Assembly (NCBI GenBank): GCA_025150425.1
Contig: CP102281.1
Location: forward strand, 2,294,001-2,358,000
Length of the DNA: 64,000 bases
Direction: 5' to 3'
From: [Eubacterium] siraeum
GTDB taxonomy: Bacteria > Bacillota > Clostridia > Oscillospirales > Ruminococcaceae
Below the pieces are notes generated by a model. The model was not told the DNA's origin, ran no database searches, and worked only from the letters and a program-made list of their open reading frames with translations. Within the stretch, counting starts at the first letter, position 1, and each line of letters starts with the position of its first letter. The position numbers and the translations under genes were made by a program. Of the stretch, positions 18,989 to 27,156 are shown one piece after another.

Positions 18989-19550
18989 TGTTGAAAAAGT
19001 TTTTTGTCTGATGCGGCTATGCTATATTGTTCAGTTCTGACTATGATAATAAGCTACCGATAGTTCTTTTTGTCGGATAGCACTTCTCGGGTTCGCTATT
19101 CCAATCAATGCACCTGTCAATATGAAAGAGGGAGACAACCAAAGGGATCAGGTACAAGTCTGAGCCTCGCTTACGCAAGGCTCGTGCACTCCGCTAAAGC
19201 TCCGCTGGACTTGACAGCCCCTCTCCCTGTCCCTTAGGTTTTCTCCCTCTTGCTCCCTCTTGCTCCCTCTTTCCTTACCCATACCCACACCCCGTCGGGG
19301 TGTTAGTGAAACTCGAATAACCACCTGAACATTGTACATCCTGTCAAATCAGGGACGCTTAACGCTACACGTCCGCAGGTTAGTACATATATCTCAGGTT
19401 AGTGGCGTTTTTTTGAAAGGTCAATGTTAGAGCAGTTGTACAGATATACTCACGAAATTATTAATGCCTTGTCGGTACGGAAACTGTTTTAAGCAGTGTT
19501 GGCGATACATTTCATTATGCTGTATTAATAATCGGTTTATATTTTTATAG
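18989..19550 (+). mobile_element. Dispersed structured repeat, copy A
   Basis: This intergenic element has no plausible gene. It recurs at about 26.1, 47.0, 53.3 and 63.6 kb in the same orientation. Landmarks: GCTACCGA / TCGGATAGC stem-loop (19053-19081); a long stem pairing 19126-19152 with 19226-19251; a hairpin arm between them (19153-19213); CACCCCG-TC-GGGGTG (19288-19302); GGACG / CGTCC (19353-19374); and GTGGCGT followed by seven T (19402-19414). The ends, TTGTTGAAAAAG at left and TTTTTATAG at right, are imperfect inverted repeats. It sits between the abfA-operon terminator and the recD2 stop codon. I read it as a mobile, RNA-structured element. Confidence 0.8.
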
Positions 19551-19560
19551 CACGGGGATA

Positions 19561-21822
19561 TTAATCGCTCTGTGTTTTTTCGTCATCGGTTTCTTCGGTA
19601 TCCTTGCGGTTCATCTCTTTTTCAAGCAGCGGTCTTAACAGCGAATAACGCAGCATCTTCCTGTTGTTATCCACCATTGTTTTCACAAGCTCCTTTGTGC
19701 CGATAACTATTATCATTTTCTTAGCACGGGTAACTCCCGTGTAAAGCAGATTTCTGTAAAGCAGGTTATGTGTGAAGGCGGTTATCGGAATTATCACCGC
19801 ATCATACTCGCTGCCCTGACTTTTATGTATCGTGATGGCATAAGCGTGTTCGAGCCTTCTCAGCATTTCGGAGGTGTATATCGCTACTCTGCCCTCAAAG
19901 TCTATAGTCACGTTCTGGGAAAAGCGGTCTACCGAGCGGATGATTCCTATATCTCCGTTGAAAATTCCGCTTCCCTTTTCATTGTTTTTTGTCCACAGCA
20001 CATCATAATCATTCTTCGTCTGCATTACCTTGTCACCTGTTCTGAAAATAACATCGAAGAATTTCAGCTCCGCCTTGTTCTGTGACGGCGGGTTCAGGGC
20101 TGACTGAAGCTGTTTATTAAGCTCTTTCGTTCCTGCCATACCCATTTTTGTGGGGCAAAGCACCTGTATATCGTCTATTGGCGAAAAACCGTAGGTATCG
20201 GGCAGACGCTGTTTTGCAAGCTGTATCACAAGCCCGGCAATATCGCTTTCAAGCGACTTGTTCATAAAGAAGAAGTCGTTCTGTCTGTCATCAAGTACGG
20301 GAAATTCGCCATTTACTATCCTGTGGGCATTTGTTACTATAAGGCTCTGTGCCGCCTGTCTGAATATCTCTTTAAGCTCCACTGACGGAATATAATGCGA
20401 CGCTATAAGATCTTTCAGCACGTTTCCTGCGCCTACGGACGGAAGCTGATTTGAGTCGCCTACCATAATGAATTTAGATGTGGGCTTAATCGCTCTTACA
20501 AGCGAACACATAAGAAGTGCGTCAACCATCGACATTTCATCGGCTATTACAACATCGGCAGGGAGCGGATTTGTTTCGTTGCGCTTGAATTTAAGCTCGC
20601 CCTTTGCGGTAAAATCGACCTCAAGCAATCTGTGGATAGTTCGTGCAGGCTCGCCTGTGAGATCAGACATACGCTTTGCCGCTCTGCCTGTCGGGGCGCA
20701 CAGAAGTATGCGTTTCTTCTGCGCTTTAAGAATCTTGATAACACCGTTCAGGGTCGTGGTTTTACCTGTGCCGGGACCGCCTGTCAGAATAAATACAGAG
20801 CCTGTAAGGCAGGCGCTGATAGCCGCACGCTGAAGATCCTCGTACTGTATATTCTCCGAAAATTCTACTCCTCTTATCTCATCGGAATAATCCTTTTCGT
20901 ACTGTGCGGAGGTTCTCAGCATAAAGGCAAGTTTTTTCGCAATATAGGTTTCCGCAAGGTAGTATTCGGGGAGATACACAAACTCACGCTTTCCGAGCGT
21001 TATTCTTACTACCCAGTCCTTCTCCTCGCAGTCGTCAAGGCAGGATTCAAACTGTCTGCGTTCAATCCCGAGATTATCGCAGACAGATTCACGCAGTTTT
21101 TCAGTCGGCAGGCAGGTATGACCTGCGTTTGCGTTTTCGTGCAGGACGTACACTATTCCTGCCCGTACACGATCGCTGTTCTCCGCATCAAAGCCGAGAT
21201 CTGCCGCCATACGATCGACCGAGCGAAAATCTATATCTATGCCGCTTGTGCATAGTATATAGGGATTTGTCTTAATCTGCTTTATGCTGTCGTGCTCAAA
21301 TGCAGACCATACACTTATTGCGTGGGCAGGTCCGAAATTATATTCGCCGAGAAATTTTATTACCTCGTTTACGCCTGTTATCTTGTGATATTCGTTTGAT
21401 ATGTACAGTGCCTTGTCGGATGTTATGCCTTTTATCACGGTGAGCTGCATACAATCGTTATCTATTATATCCAGTGCTTCCGTACCGAACTGCTTTACTA
21501 TTTTCTTTGCTATGGCTGGACCGAGCCCTTTTATAACGCCTGAGCCGAGATAGGCGGATATTTCGCTTTCAGTTTCCGGCATTGAGCGCTCGCACATTGC
21601 CGCCTTGAACTGTCTGCCGTACTTCGGGCTTGTTATCCATACGCCACGCAGACTAAGCCGTTCGCCCTCGTTCACATCTCCCAGATTTCCGACTACTGCT
21701 ATAAGTCCTTCGTCACAGCCGAGATTTATGACAGTATAGCCGTTATCGGCATTTTTATATATAACGTCCTCCACAGAGCCGCTCAGCTCTACGGAAATAT
21801 CGACCTTCTGATTATCCAACAC
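19561..21822 (-). CDS. recD2: RecD2-type ATP-dependent DNA helicase
   Basis: A 753-residue superfamily 1B 5'-3' helicase of the RecD/TraA group. Without RecB and RecC such proteins (RecD2) act alone in repair and replication-fork processing. An N-terminal OB-like domain and tandem helix-hairpin-helix segments (about residues 90-200, including LGSGVIKGLGPAIAKKIV) precede the helicase core. Walker A is GGPGTGKTTT (about 350), followed by VVIADEMSM and MVGDSNQLPSVGAG. The C-terminal HAYAITIHKSQGSEYD and LYTGVTRAKKM are motifs V and VI. It ends the prmA-small protein-recD2 gene row and stops 11 bp from repeat A. Confidence 0.94.
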   Translation of the reverse strand: MLDNQKVDISVELSGSVEDVIYKNADNGYTVINLGCDEGLIAVVGNLGDVNEGERLSLRGVWITSPKYGRQFKAAMCERSMPETESEISAYLGSGVIKGLGPAIAKKIVKQFGTEALDIIDNDCMQLTVIKGITSDKALYISNEYHKITGVNEVIKFLGEYNFGPAHAISVWSAFEHDSIKQIKTNPYILCTSGIDIDFRSVDRMAADLGFDAENSDRVRAGIVYVLHENANAGHTCLPTEKLRESVCDNLGIERRQFESCLDDCEEKDWVVRITLGKREFVYLPEYYLAETYIAKKLAFMLRTSAQYEKDYSDEIRGVEFSENIQYEDLQRAAISACLTGSVFILTGGPGTGKTTTLNGVIKILKAQKKRILLCAPTGRAAKRMSDLTGEPARTIHRLLEVDFTAKGELKFKRNETNPLPADVVIADEMSMVDALLMCSLVRAIKPTSKFIMVGDSNQLPSVGAGNVLKDLIASHYIPSVELKEIFRQAAQSLIVTNAHRIVNGEFPVLDDRQNDFFFMNKSLESDIAGLVIQLAKQRLPDTYGFSPIDDIQVLCPTKMGMAGTKELNKQLQSALNPPSQNKAELKFFDVIFRTGDKVMQTKNDYDVLWTKNNEKGSGIFNGDIGIIRSVDRFSQNVTIDFEGRVAIYTSEMLRRLEHAYAITIHKSQGSEYDAVIIPITAFTHNLLYRNLLYTGVTRAKKMIIVIGTKELVKTMVDNNRKMLRYSLLRPLLEKEMNRKDTEETDDEKTQSD

Positions 21823-21844
21823 GCAGCCTCCAGTTCTTCAGATT

Positions 21845-22147
21845 CTATATCTGTTTTTTCTTTGTCGCTCTAAGTGTCACTCTCGGACAGTCGGCGATAA
21901 GATTACGGCATATAACGGCGAACTCGCTGTCGCTGAGCAATTCTTCGCCGGCATTTATTATAACCTTGCCGTCTGTCGCTTTAAGGGCGGCTCTTACCTT
22001 TCCCTCAACATCGTCACAGCCGTCGGGCGTTACGCTGACAGGCGGTGCGGCGGGCATGCCGAGATTTCCGATGAAAAGAATAACGTTAACAGCCCCCATA
22101 ATACCGAGAAAAATCATAGCGAAAAGCATTAAGTATGCACCACTCAT
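21845..22147 (-). CDS. Small membrane protein of unknown function
   Basis: A 100-residue protein with one N-terminal transmembrane helix (about residues 5-28) and a 70-residue soluble part containing LLSDSEFAVICRNLIADCPRVTL. It is rich in Pro and Ala just after the membrane helix. I do not recognise a family. It lies 22 bp before recD2 and 55 bp after prmA on the same strand, so all three are probably co-transcribed. The ATG has a plausible AAGGAG site upstream (GAAGGAGTTGATCTT on the minus strand). Confidence 0.65.
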   Translation of the reverse strand: MSGAYLMLFAMIFLGIMGAVNVILFIGNLGMPAAPPVSVTPDGCDDVEGKVRAALKATDGKVIINAGEELLSDSEFAVICRNLIADCPRVTLRATKKKQI

Positions 22148-22202
22148 AAGATCAACTCCTTCTGACAGTTTATCTCATTATATGGTGCATACGCATTTTA
22201 CG

Positions 22203-23174
22203 TTACGGATTGCAGGTGCAAAGAATAGCGTTCCAGCCCTCTTTTTCCGATATGCTTTCAACCTTTATATTGTTTTCCTTCAGTGCCGACAGCACCTCGT
22301 CAAGTCGCTCGGTGATAATGCCCGACACTATCAGCTTGCCGTTCTTCTTTAAAAATCCGCTGAAATAGGGCGACATTGACACAATTACATCTGCTACTAT
22401 ATTGGCGGTAATTATATCAAAGCCTGTGCCTATCTTCTCTCTGAGCGGCTCATCATCGCTGATATTTCCTATATAAGCGGAAACCATATCACTGCCGAAG
22501 CCGTTCTTTTCGGTATTTTCCTTTGCGGTGCGTACCGAGTTTTCGAATATATCCACCATTACCGCCTGCTTTGCACCGAGCAGAAGTCCTGCGATGGACA
22601 GTATGCCGCTTCCCGTGCCGAGATCGAGCATTCTGTCGCCCTCGTGTATCTGCTTTTCGAGAAGCTCCATTACAAGACGGGTGGTGTGGTGCTGACCTGT
22701 TCCGAATGACGAAGCGGGGTCGATCTCAAGTATCTTTCTGCCGTCTGTATTCTCTACTTCTTCCCAGCTCGGCTTTACTATCAGCTTTTCGCCTACCGTG
22801 AATGGCTTGTAATACTGTTTCCAGTTATTTGCCCAGTCCTCCTCACGCACGCAATCTATCGTTACGTCAAGGCTTCCGTAAAAATCATCCGTATCGTTTT
22901 CCTTAAGCTCATCAAGAGTGCCGCCGAGCGCAGAGAGCATTTCCGCACCCTGCTCATTATCCTGCACATAGCAGGTTATGTGCGGTTCTACGGTTTTAAG
23001 TCCCATAAGGCTGTCATCTACATAATCCCAGTTATATTCCTTGTTTTCGAGGAACTCCTCAAAATCGGCGGGATCGTGAATTATAAATCCGTTAAGTCCA
23101 AGCTCGGACAGGCGCATTACAAGCACCTGTATTGCTTCACTTTTCGTATATACATCTACCTGTCTGAATTGCAT
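22203..23174 (-). CDS. prmA: Ribosomal protein L11 methyltransferase
   Basis: PrmA uses SAM to methylate ribosomal protein L11. The 323-residue length is normal. The N-terminal substrate-recognition part (about 1-100) includes EDWANNWKQYYKPF near residue 115, a family signature. The Rossmann methyltransferase domain shows DPASSFGTGQHHTT, LDLGTGSGILSIAG (motif I) and ITANIVADVI (motif IV). It is the first gene of the row leading to recD2. An AAGAGG-like site precedes the ATG. Confidence 0.95.
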   Translation of the reverse strand: MQFRQVDVYTKSEAIQVLVMRLSELGLNGFIIHDPADFEEFLENKEYNWDYVDDSLMGLKTVEPHITCYVQDNEQGAEMLSALGGTLDELKENDTDDFYGSLDVTIDCVREEDWANNWKQYYKPFTVGEKLIVKPSWEEVENTDGRKILEIDPASSFGTGQHHTTRLVMELLEKQIHEGDRMLDLGTGSGILSIAGLLLGAKQAVMVDIFENSVRTAKENTEKNGFGSDMVSAYIGNISDDEPLREKIGTGFDIITANIVADVIVSMSPYFSGFLKKNGKLIVSGIITERLDEVLSALKENNIKVESISEKEGWNAILCTCNP

Positions 23175-23230
23175 AGTAATACCTCTTGTTTTTTATTTGC
23201 CGACGGGGCATAAATATCTATAGTATATTA

Positions 23231-23408
23231 CAGCTTGTAGAAAAAGTCTGTTATTTAAAAGAATAGAACAAGTTCTCTATCCCTATCCCCAAACCCCTTC
23301 CCCCTGGGAAGGGGCTATATTACTGGGGCTACCGCCCCTTGACCCTGTTGGGGGCTACGCCCCTCAACCCCATTTTTTTGATAACGATAGAGATTTTTCC
23401 ACAGTCTG
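23231..23408. mobile_element. GC-rich intergenic repeat, family 2 copy 1
   Basis: This non-coding block begins CTTGTAGAAAAAGTCTG and ends TTTTTCCACAGTCTG; the ends are imperfect inverted repeats. Inside are three strong hairpins: CCCCTTCCC / GGGAAGGGG, GGGGCTACCGCCCC, and GTTGGGGGC / GCCCCTCAAC. The element is flanked by a perfect 19-bp direct repeat, AAATATCTATAGTATATTA, at 23212-23230 and 23409-23427, as expected of a target-site duplication. A longer relative lies at 31148-31383. Confidence 0.7.
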
Positions 23409-23469
23409 AAATATCTATAGTATATTATCCTACATTTCGGAGAAAAAAGCAAGTGTTTAACGCAAAAAT

Positions 23470-23496
23470 GCACCGTCCTTATAAAAAGGACGGTGC
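23470..23496 (-). terminator. Intrinsic terminator of the amt-P-II gene
   Basis: GCACCGTCCTT / AAGGACGGTGC perfect 11-bp stem; on the minus strand an ATTTTTG tract follows. Confidence 0.88.
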
Positions 23497-23538
23497 AAAA
23501 CATTCAAGGAAGAACCAATGTTAAATTCCGGATTACCG

Positions 23539-25323
23539 TTAATCGTTATCCTGCAGAGCCTCGTAAGCCTCTTCGCCTGTACGAACCTTGATTACGTTTT
23601 CAACGTCGTATACGAAAATCTTACCGTCGCCTATCTTACCGGTATAGAGTGCATTCTTGGCAACCTCTACGACCTTTTCAACAGGAACCTTGCAAACTAC
23701 GATCTCGACCTTCATCTTGGGAAGAAGTCTTGCGTCTACGGGAACACCACGATAGAACTCAGTTGAACCCTTCTGCATACCGCAGCCCATTACATGAGAT
23801 ACCGTCATACCGGTGATGCCGATAGATGAAAGGGCGTGCTTGAGGACTTCGAACTTCTCCTGGTTTGCGATAATGTCTACCTTTGTCATCTTTACATCGC
23901 TGTCGCTGATAGGAGCTCTTGCCTTCGAAACGTGCTGTACGGGTACAGAGGTTTCAACAGGAGCAGCCGTAGTAACAACTGCAGTATCTTCTGCGGAAGA
24001 ACCACTGTATACGCTGTCGCCTGCGATAACGAAATCTGCGTAGGAACTCGGCAGACCGTGTTCTGTTGTATCAAGACCCTTGAGCTCTTCTTCTCTTGAA
24101 GCTCTGAGGCCGATTGTGTGCTTTAAGATATAGAATGTCAGGAACATCGTTACTGCTGCGAATGCGCAAACAGCAACTACGCCGAGTGCCTGTATGCCAA
24201 GCTGTTTAAATCCGCCGCCGTAGAACAGACCCGTGATGCCGTTCTGACCTTTACCTGTTGCGAATAAGCCTACTGCGAGCGAGCCCCATACACCGTTGAA
24301 GAAGTGTACTGCTACTGCGCCGACAGGGTCATCAACTTTGAGCTTGTAGTCGAGCAGCCAAACACCGAAGCAAACCAGTAAGCCTGAAACAATACCGATT
24401 ATTGCTGAGCCGAGTGCGTCTGTATCTGCACAGGGAGCTGTGATAGCTACAAGTCCTGCGAGTGATGCGTTAAGGCACATTGAAACATCGGGCTTGCCGT
24501 TTTTAAGCCAAGTGAAAATCATCGTTACTACCGTTGCAACTGCGGGAGCAATTGTTGTGGTAAGGAATATATCTGCGAGGTAATCTACGTTGGAAGCTGC
24601 GGCACCGTTGAATCCGTACCAACCGAACCAGAGGATGAATACACCGAGTGCGCCGAGAGGGATAGAGTGACCTAAGATAGCTCTGGGCTTACCGTCCTTG
24701 CTGAACTTGCCGATACGGGGTCCGACCATTGCGGCACCGATAAGAGCCGTAAGACCGCCGACCATATGTATTGCCGTTGAGCCTGCAAAGTCAACGAAGC
24801 CGAGCTGTGCGAGCCAGCCGCCGCCCCAGATCCAGTGAGCCTCGATAGGATAAACAACAAGGCTGATAACGAATGAGTAGATGCAGTAGCTGATGAACTT
24901 TGTACGCTCTGCCATAGCACCTGAAACTATCGTTGCTGCGGTAGCGCAGAATACTAAGTTGAATACGAACTCCGCACATCTGTTGAAGTCTGAAAGCTGA
25001 GTAAGAACGTCAAGATTCGGAACACCGATAAGTCCGAAGAATGTATCTTCGCCAAGCATCAGACCGAAGCCGAGAAGTACGAATGCAATCGTACCGAGGC
25101 AGAAGTCCATTAAGTTTTTCATTATAATGTTGCCGGCATTCTTTGCTCTGGTGAAACCTGTTTCAACCATTGCGAAACCGCACTGCATAAAGAATACCAA
25201 TGCGGCACCGATAAGGTACCATATACCGTTGCCGTCGCCGACGTTGAACATCGTGGCGTTAACGGTTTCCTGAATTTTGTCTGCCGACTCGGCAGCAAGA
25301 GTTAGCGTGGATAAGAAATCCAT
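23539..25323 (-). CDS. amt: Ammonium channel (Amt) fused to a P-II signalling domain
   Basis: A 594-residue membrane protein. Residues ~25-430 are an Amt/Rh-type ammonium channel with eleven expected helices and the twin pore histidines in AIHMVGGLTALIG and AVHFFNGVWGSL. A Thr/Val/Ala-rich linker follows. Residues ~478-594 form a complete P-II domain (GlnB/GlnK), ending KIGDGKIFVYDVENVIKVRTGEE. In most bacteria GlnK is a separate trimer that plugs the channel from the cytosol; here the plug is tethered. Its T-loop reads TEFYRGVPVDARLLPK: the usual GAEY is replaced by GVPV, so the uridylylated Tyr51 is missing. Control is therefore likely by ATP/ADP/2-oxoglutarate binding alone. No glnB, glnA or ntr genes lie nearby. 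Confidence 0.95.
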   Translation of the reverse strand: MDFLSTLTLAAESADKIQETVNATMFNVGDGNGIWYLIGAALVFFMQCGFAMVETGFTRAKNAGNIIMKNLMDFCLGTIAFVLLGFGLMLGEDTFFGLIGVPNLDVLTQLSDFNRCAEFVFNLVFCATAATIVSGAMAERTKFISYCIYSFVISLVVYPIEAHWIWGGGWLAQLGFVDFAGSTAIHMVGGLTALIGAAMVGPRIGKFSKDGKPRAILGHSIPLGALGVFILWFGWYGFNGAAASNVDYLADIFLTTTIAPAVATVVTMIFTWLKNGKPDVSMCLNASLAGLVAITAPCADTDALGSAIIGIVSGLLVCFGVWLLDYKLKVDDPVGAVAVHFFNGVWGSLAVGLFATGKGQNGITGLFYGGGFKQLGIQALGVVAVCAFAAVTMFLTFYILKHTIGLRASREEELKGLDTTEHGLPSSYADFVIAGDSVYSGSSAEDTAVVTTAAPVETSVPVQHVSKARAPISDSDVKMTKVDIIANQEKFEVLKHALSSIGITGMTVSHVMGCGMQKGSTEFYRGVPVDARLLPKMKVEIVVCKVPVEKVVEVAKNALYTGKIGDGKIFVYDVENVIKVRTGEEAYEALQDND

Positions 25324-25394
25324 TGATAACCGCCCCTTTCAATAGGTAATTTTCTGACTGCGGCTGTGCCGCTTTTTTCTTGAAACGGGTCTGA

Positions 25395-25546
25395 AAAAAT
25401 TCTATCTGCACCCCTCTGCGCCTTTGCAGATACTGCAGAACTTTTGCAATCCCGCTTAAAACAAAAGGAGCCGCACGAACTTTTTGTGTTCGTGTAGCTC
25501 CGTTGCTTACAAGTATTATTATACTGACGGCGGGGTGATTTGTCAA
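25395..25546 (-). promoter_or_regulatory. Promoter and attenuator-like leader of amt-P-II
   Basis: On the minus strand a perfect TTGACA (25546-25541), 17 bases, TATAAT (25523-25518) begins a leader of about 185 bases. Two hairpins with U-rich 3' sides follow. The first, GGAGC...ACGAAC / GTTCGTG...GCTCC (25501-25468), is followed by TTTTGTTTT. The second, TATCTGCA / TGCAGATA (25432-25403), is followed by GAATTTTTT. Two terminators in a leader suggest regulated antitermination, as in ANTAR-controlled nitrogen genes of Clostridia. I could not confirm the ANTAR hexaloop consensus. Confidence 0.65.
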
Positions 25547-25888
25547 CGCTTTTTTGCAAGTTTTTAATTTGTTTCTTGCATTTTGTGAAATCTGCATAAT
25601 ATCTTGATGAGTTTTTCGTAAAGCGGTTATGCAGTTGTGCCAACAATATGTCGGAAATTGGATTGCGAATATGACTGATTTTTGGGTTTTTCACTTAGTT
25701 TTATCGGAATCTGGACGTTTTTTGCCAATTATGACGTATGAATGTAAATATCCGTCATACTGCAAATTCCTGCATTTTTAATTCATTTTTCGGTGTTTAT
25801 CCTGAATAACGGATGGATTTTTGCAACAGGAGTTTAAATTTCTCGCAATATTTATGTAAAAACTACCGCCTGTACGGGTTCTGAAATC

Positions 25889-25958
25889 AAAAAAGCGACA
25901 GGTAAAGCCATGTACGGCAATTCAAGGGCGGAGCCACCGTAACTTCTGTCGCTTTTTT
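25889..25958. terminator. Long isolated hairpin with T-runs on both strands
   Basis: A 12-bp outer stem AAAAAGCGACAG / CTGTCGCTTTTT encloses a second stem TACGG / CCGTA. Either strand would end in a U-run. It lies in a 1.2-kb gap with no gene (25324-26538), between the amt promoter and repeat B. The rest of that gap, 25550-25885, is AT-rich and shows nothing I can name. The hairpin could be a small RNA end or an orphan terminator. Confidence 0.55.
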
Positions 25959-26098
25959 AGTATTATATGCGTAACTTTTGGAGGGGTGAATTGCCTATCC
26001 CAAACAGCACGGAATATGCCATTGAAACGCTTTATACAGGGGAAATCCGACTCAGCAGTATTTTTATTGTAAGCGCAGCAAAATATGACTGTTTCAAA

Positions 26099-26451
26099 GC
26101 TACCGATAGTTCTGTTTATCGGATAGCACTTCTCGGGTTCGCTATTCGAGTGAATGCACCTGTCAATATTGACGAGGGAAAGAACCAAAGAGACTAGGGC
26201 AAGGGACTTGACAGCCCCTCTCCCTATCTCTTAGGTTCTCTCCCTCGTGGCTCCCTCTTTCCTTACTCACACCCCCACCCCGTCGGGGTGTTGGTTGAAC
26301 TAGTAAAACTACCCGAACATTGTATATCCTTTCGATGCAGGGACGCTTAACGCTACATGTCCGCAGGTTAGTACATATATCTAAGGTTAGTGGCGTTTTT
26401 TTGAAAGGTCAATGTTAGTGCAGTTGCACCGATATACTCACGAATTTATTA
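26099..26451 (+). mobile_element. Dispersed structured repeat, copy B (short core form)
   Basis: This is the most compact copy, from GCTACCGATAG to CACGAATTTATTAA. It lacks both outer ends found in the other copies and the inner hairpin arm (here only GGGCAAGGGACTTGACAGCCC). The long stem pairs 26172-26198 with 26223-26248. GGACG / TGTCC (one G-U pair) and GTGGCGT plus seven T are kept, so this copy defines the minimal core of about 350 bp. It lies 88 bp beyond the stop codon of the unknown gene at 26539. Confidence 0.8.
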
Positions 26452-26538
26452 ACCGCCTCAAAGCACAAAAATTGTTGCGTTTAAGTTCGTTATAAAACAA
26501 GCCTTTCCGCTATAATATTAAAAAGCAATAGAATTTTA

Positions 26539-27144
26539 TTATTCCTCGCATCTTTCCGCCATATACATTCCAAGCTCGGCGAACACGGGCGGTATATCGT
26601 AGACCGTCCTGCCGTCCTGTTCGCACATCGTGCATTCGCCCGGAGTTGCGGGAGAGAGCATATCCGATGCGGTGACGAGGTTATTCTCCTTGCGTATGCC
26701 GGCATTTTCGAAAAATCCGTCATAAAGGGTGCTTTGCTCATCGTTACGATACAGATTGACTATATTGTACTTGCATATCATCATTTCATCGTTTGTTATA
26801 TGAGAGCCGACACCGAACTGTGATATTCCGTCATCGAGAAGTATTTTCCCGACAATATCCAGCACATCTCTTATCATAGCGGAGGTGCAATCGTCAAGAT
26901 AATAAATATCCTTGTGGAAAGCGATGATGTTCCCGTTTTCGTCCTTAGGCTCGGCGGTTTGGGGAGTGGGAAGCTCCAGAATAAAGAACAGCCTCTCGTT
27001 TTCGTGCAGTTTTATGAAATCCTCAAGCAACGGCAGAGTTTTTTGTGCCGATACGTTTGCGGTGAAGATTTTTCTGTCCGTTTTATAACCTTCGCTGAGC
27101 TTATCGGCAAAGGAAATCGAAAAGCCTTTTCTCATAGTAAGCAT
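26539..27144 (-). CDS. Unknown soluble protein
   Basis: A 201-residue acidic protein without membrane segments. I do not recognise a family. It contains a strand-helix pattern with ERLFFILELPTP, HKDIYYLDDCTSAMIRDVL and FGVGSHITNDEMMICKYNIVNLY, and two Cys near the end (ECTMCEQDG). It starts 12 bp after the preceding membrane-protein gene on the same strand, so the two probably form an operon and may act together. A second in-frame ATG lies three codons in. Downstream is repeat B. Confidence 0.6.
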   Translation of the reverse strand: MLTMRKGFSISFADKLSEGYKTDRKIFTANVSAQKTLPLLEDFIKLHENERLFFILELPTPQTAEPKDENGNIIAFHKDIYYLDDCTSAMIRDVLDIVGKILLDDGISQFGVGSHITNDEMMICKYNIVNLYRNDEQSTLYDGFFENAGIRKENNLVTASDMLSPATPGECTMCEQDGRTVYDIPPVFAELGMYMAERCEE

Positions 27145-27156
27145 AATTTATACCTC

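Noticed and set aside
19053-19115. tRNA-like GGGTTCGCTATTC segment in the repeats
   Set aside because: It resembles a T-loop, but no acceptor stem or anticodon arm surrounds it and the flanking pairs are not conserved among copies.
19148-19339. Short open frames inside repeats A and E (minus strand)
   Set aside because: The frames are not kept in copies B, C and D, while the stems are. Structure, not coding, is conserved.
18989-19550. Group II intron or HEARO-type element as identity of the repeat
   Set aside because: I found no domain V-like hairpin, no GUGYG start and no reverse transcriptase or nuclease gene. A covariance search would settle it.
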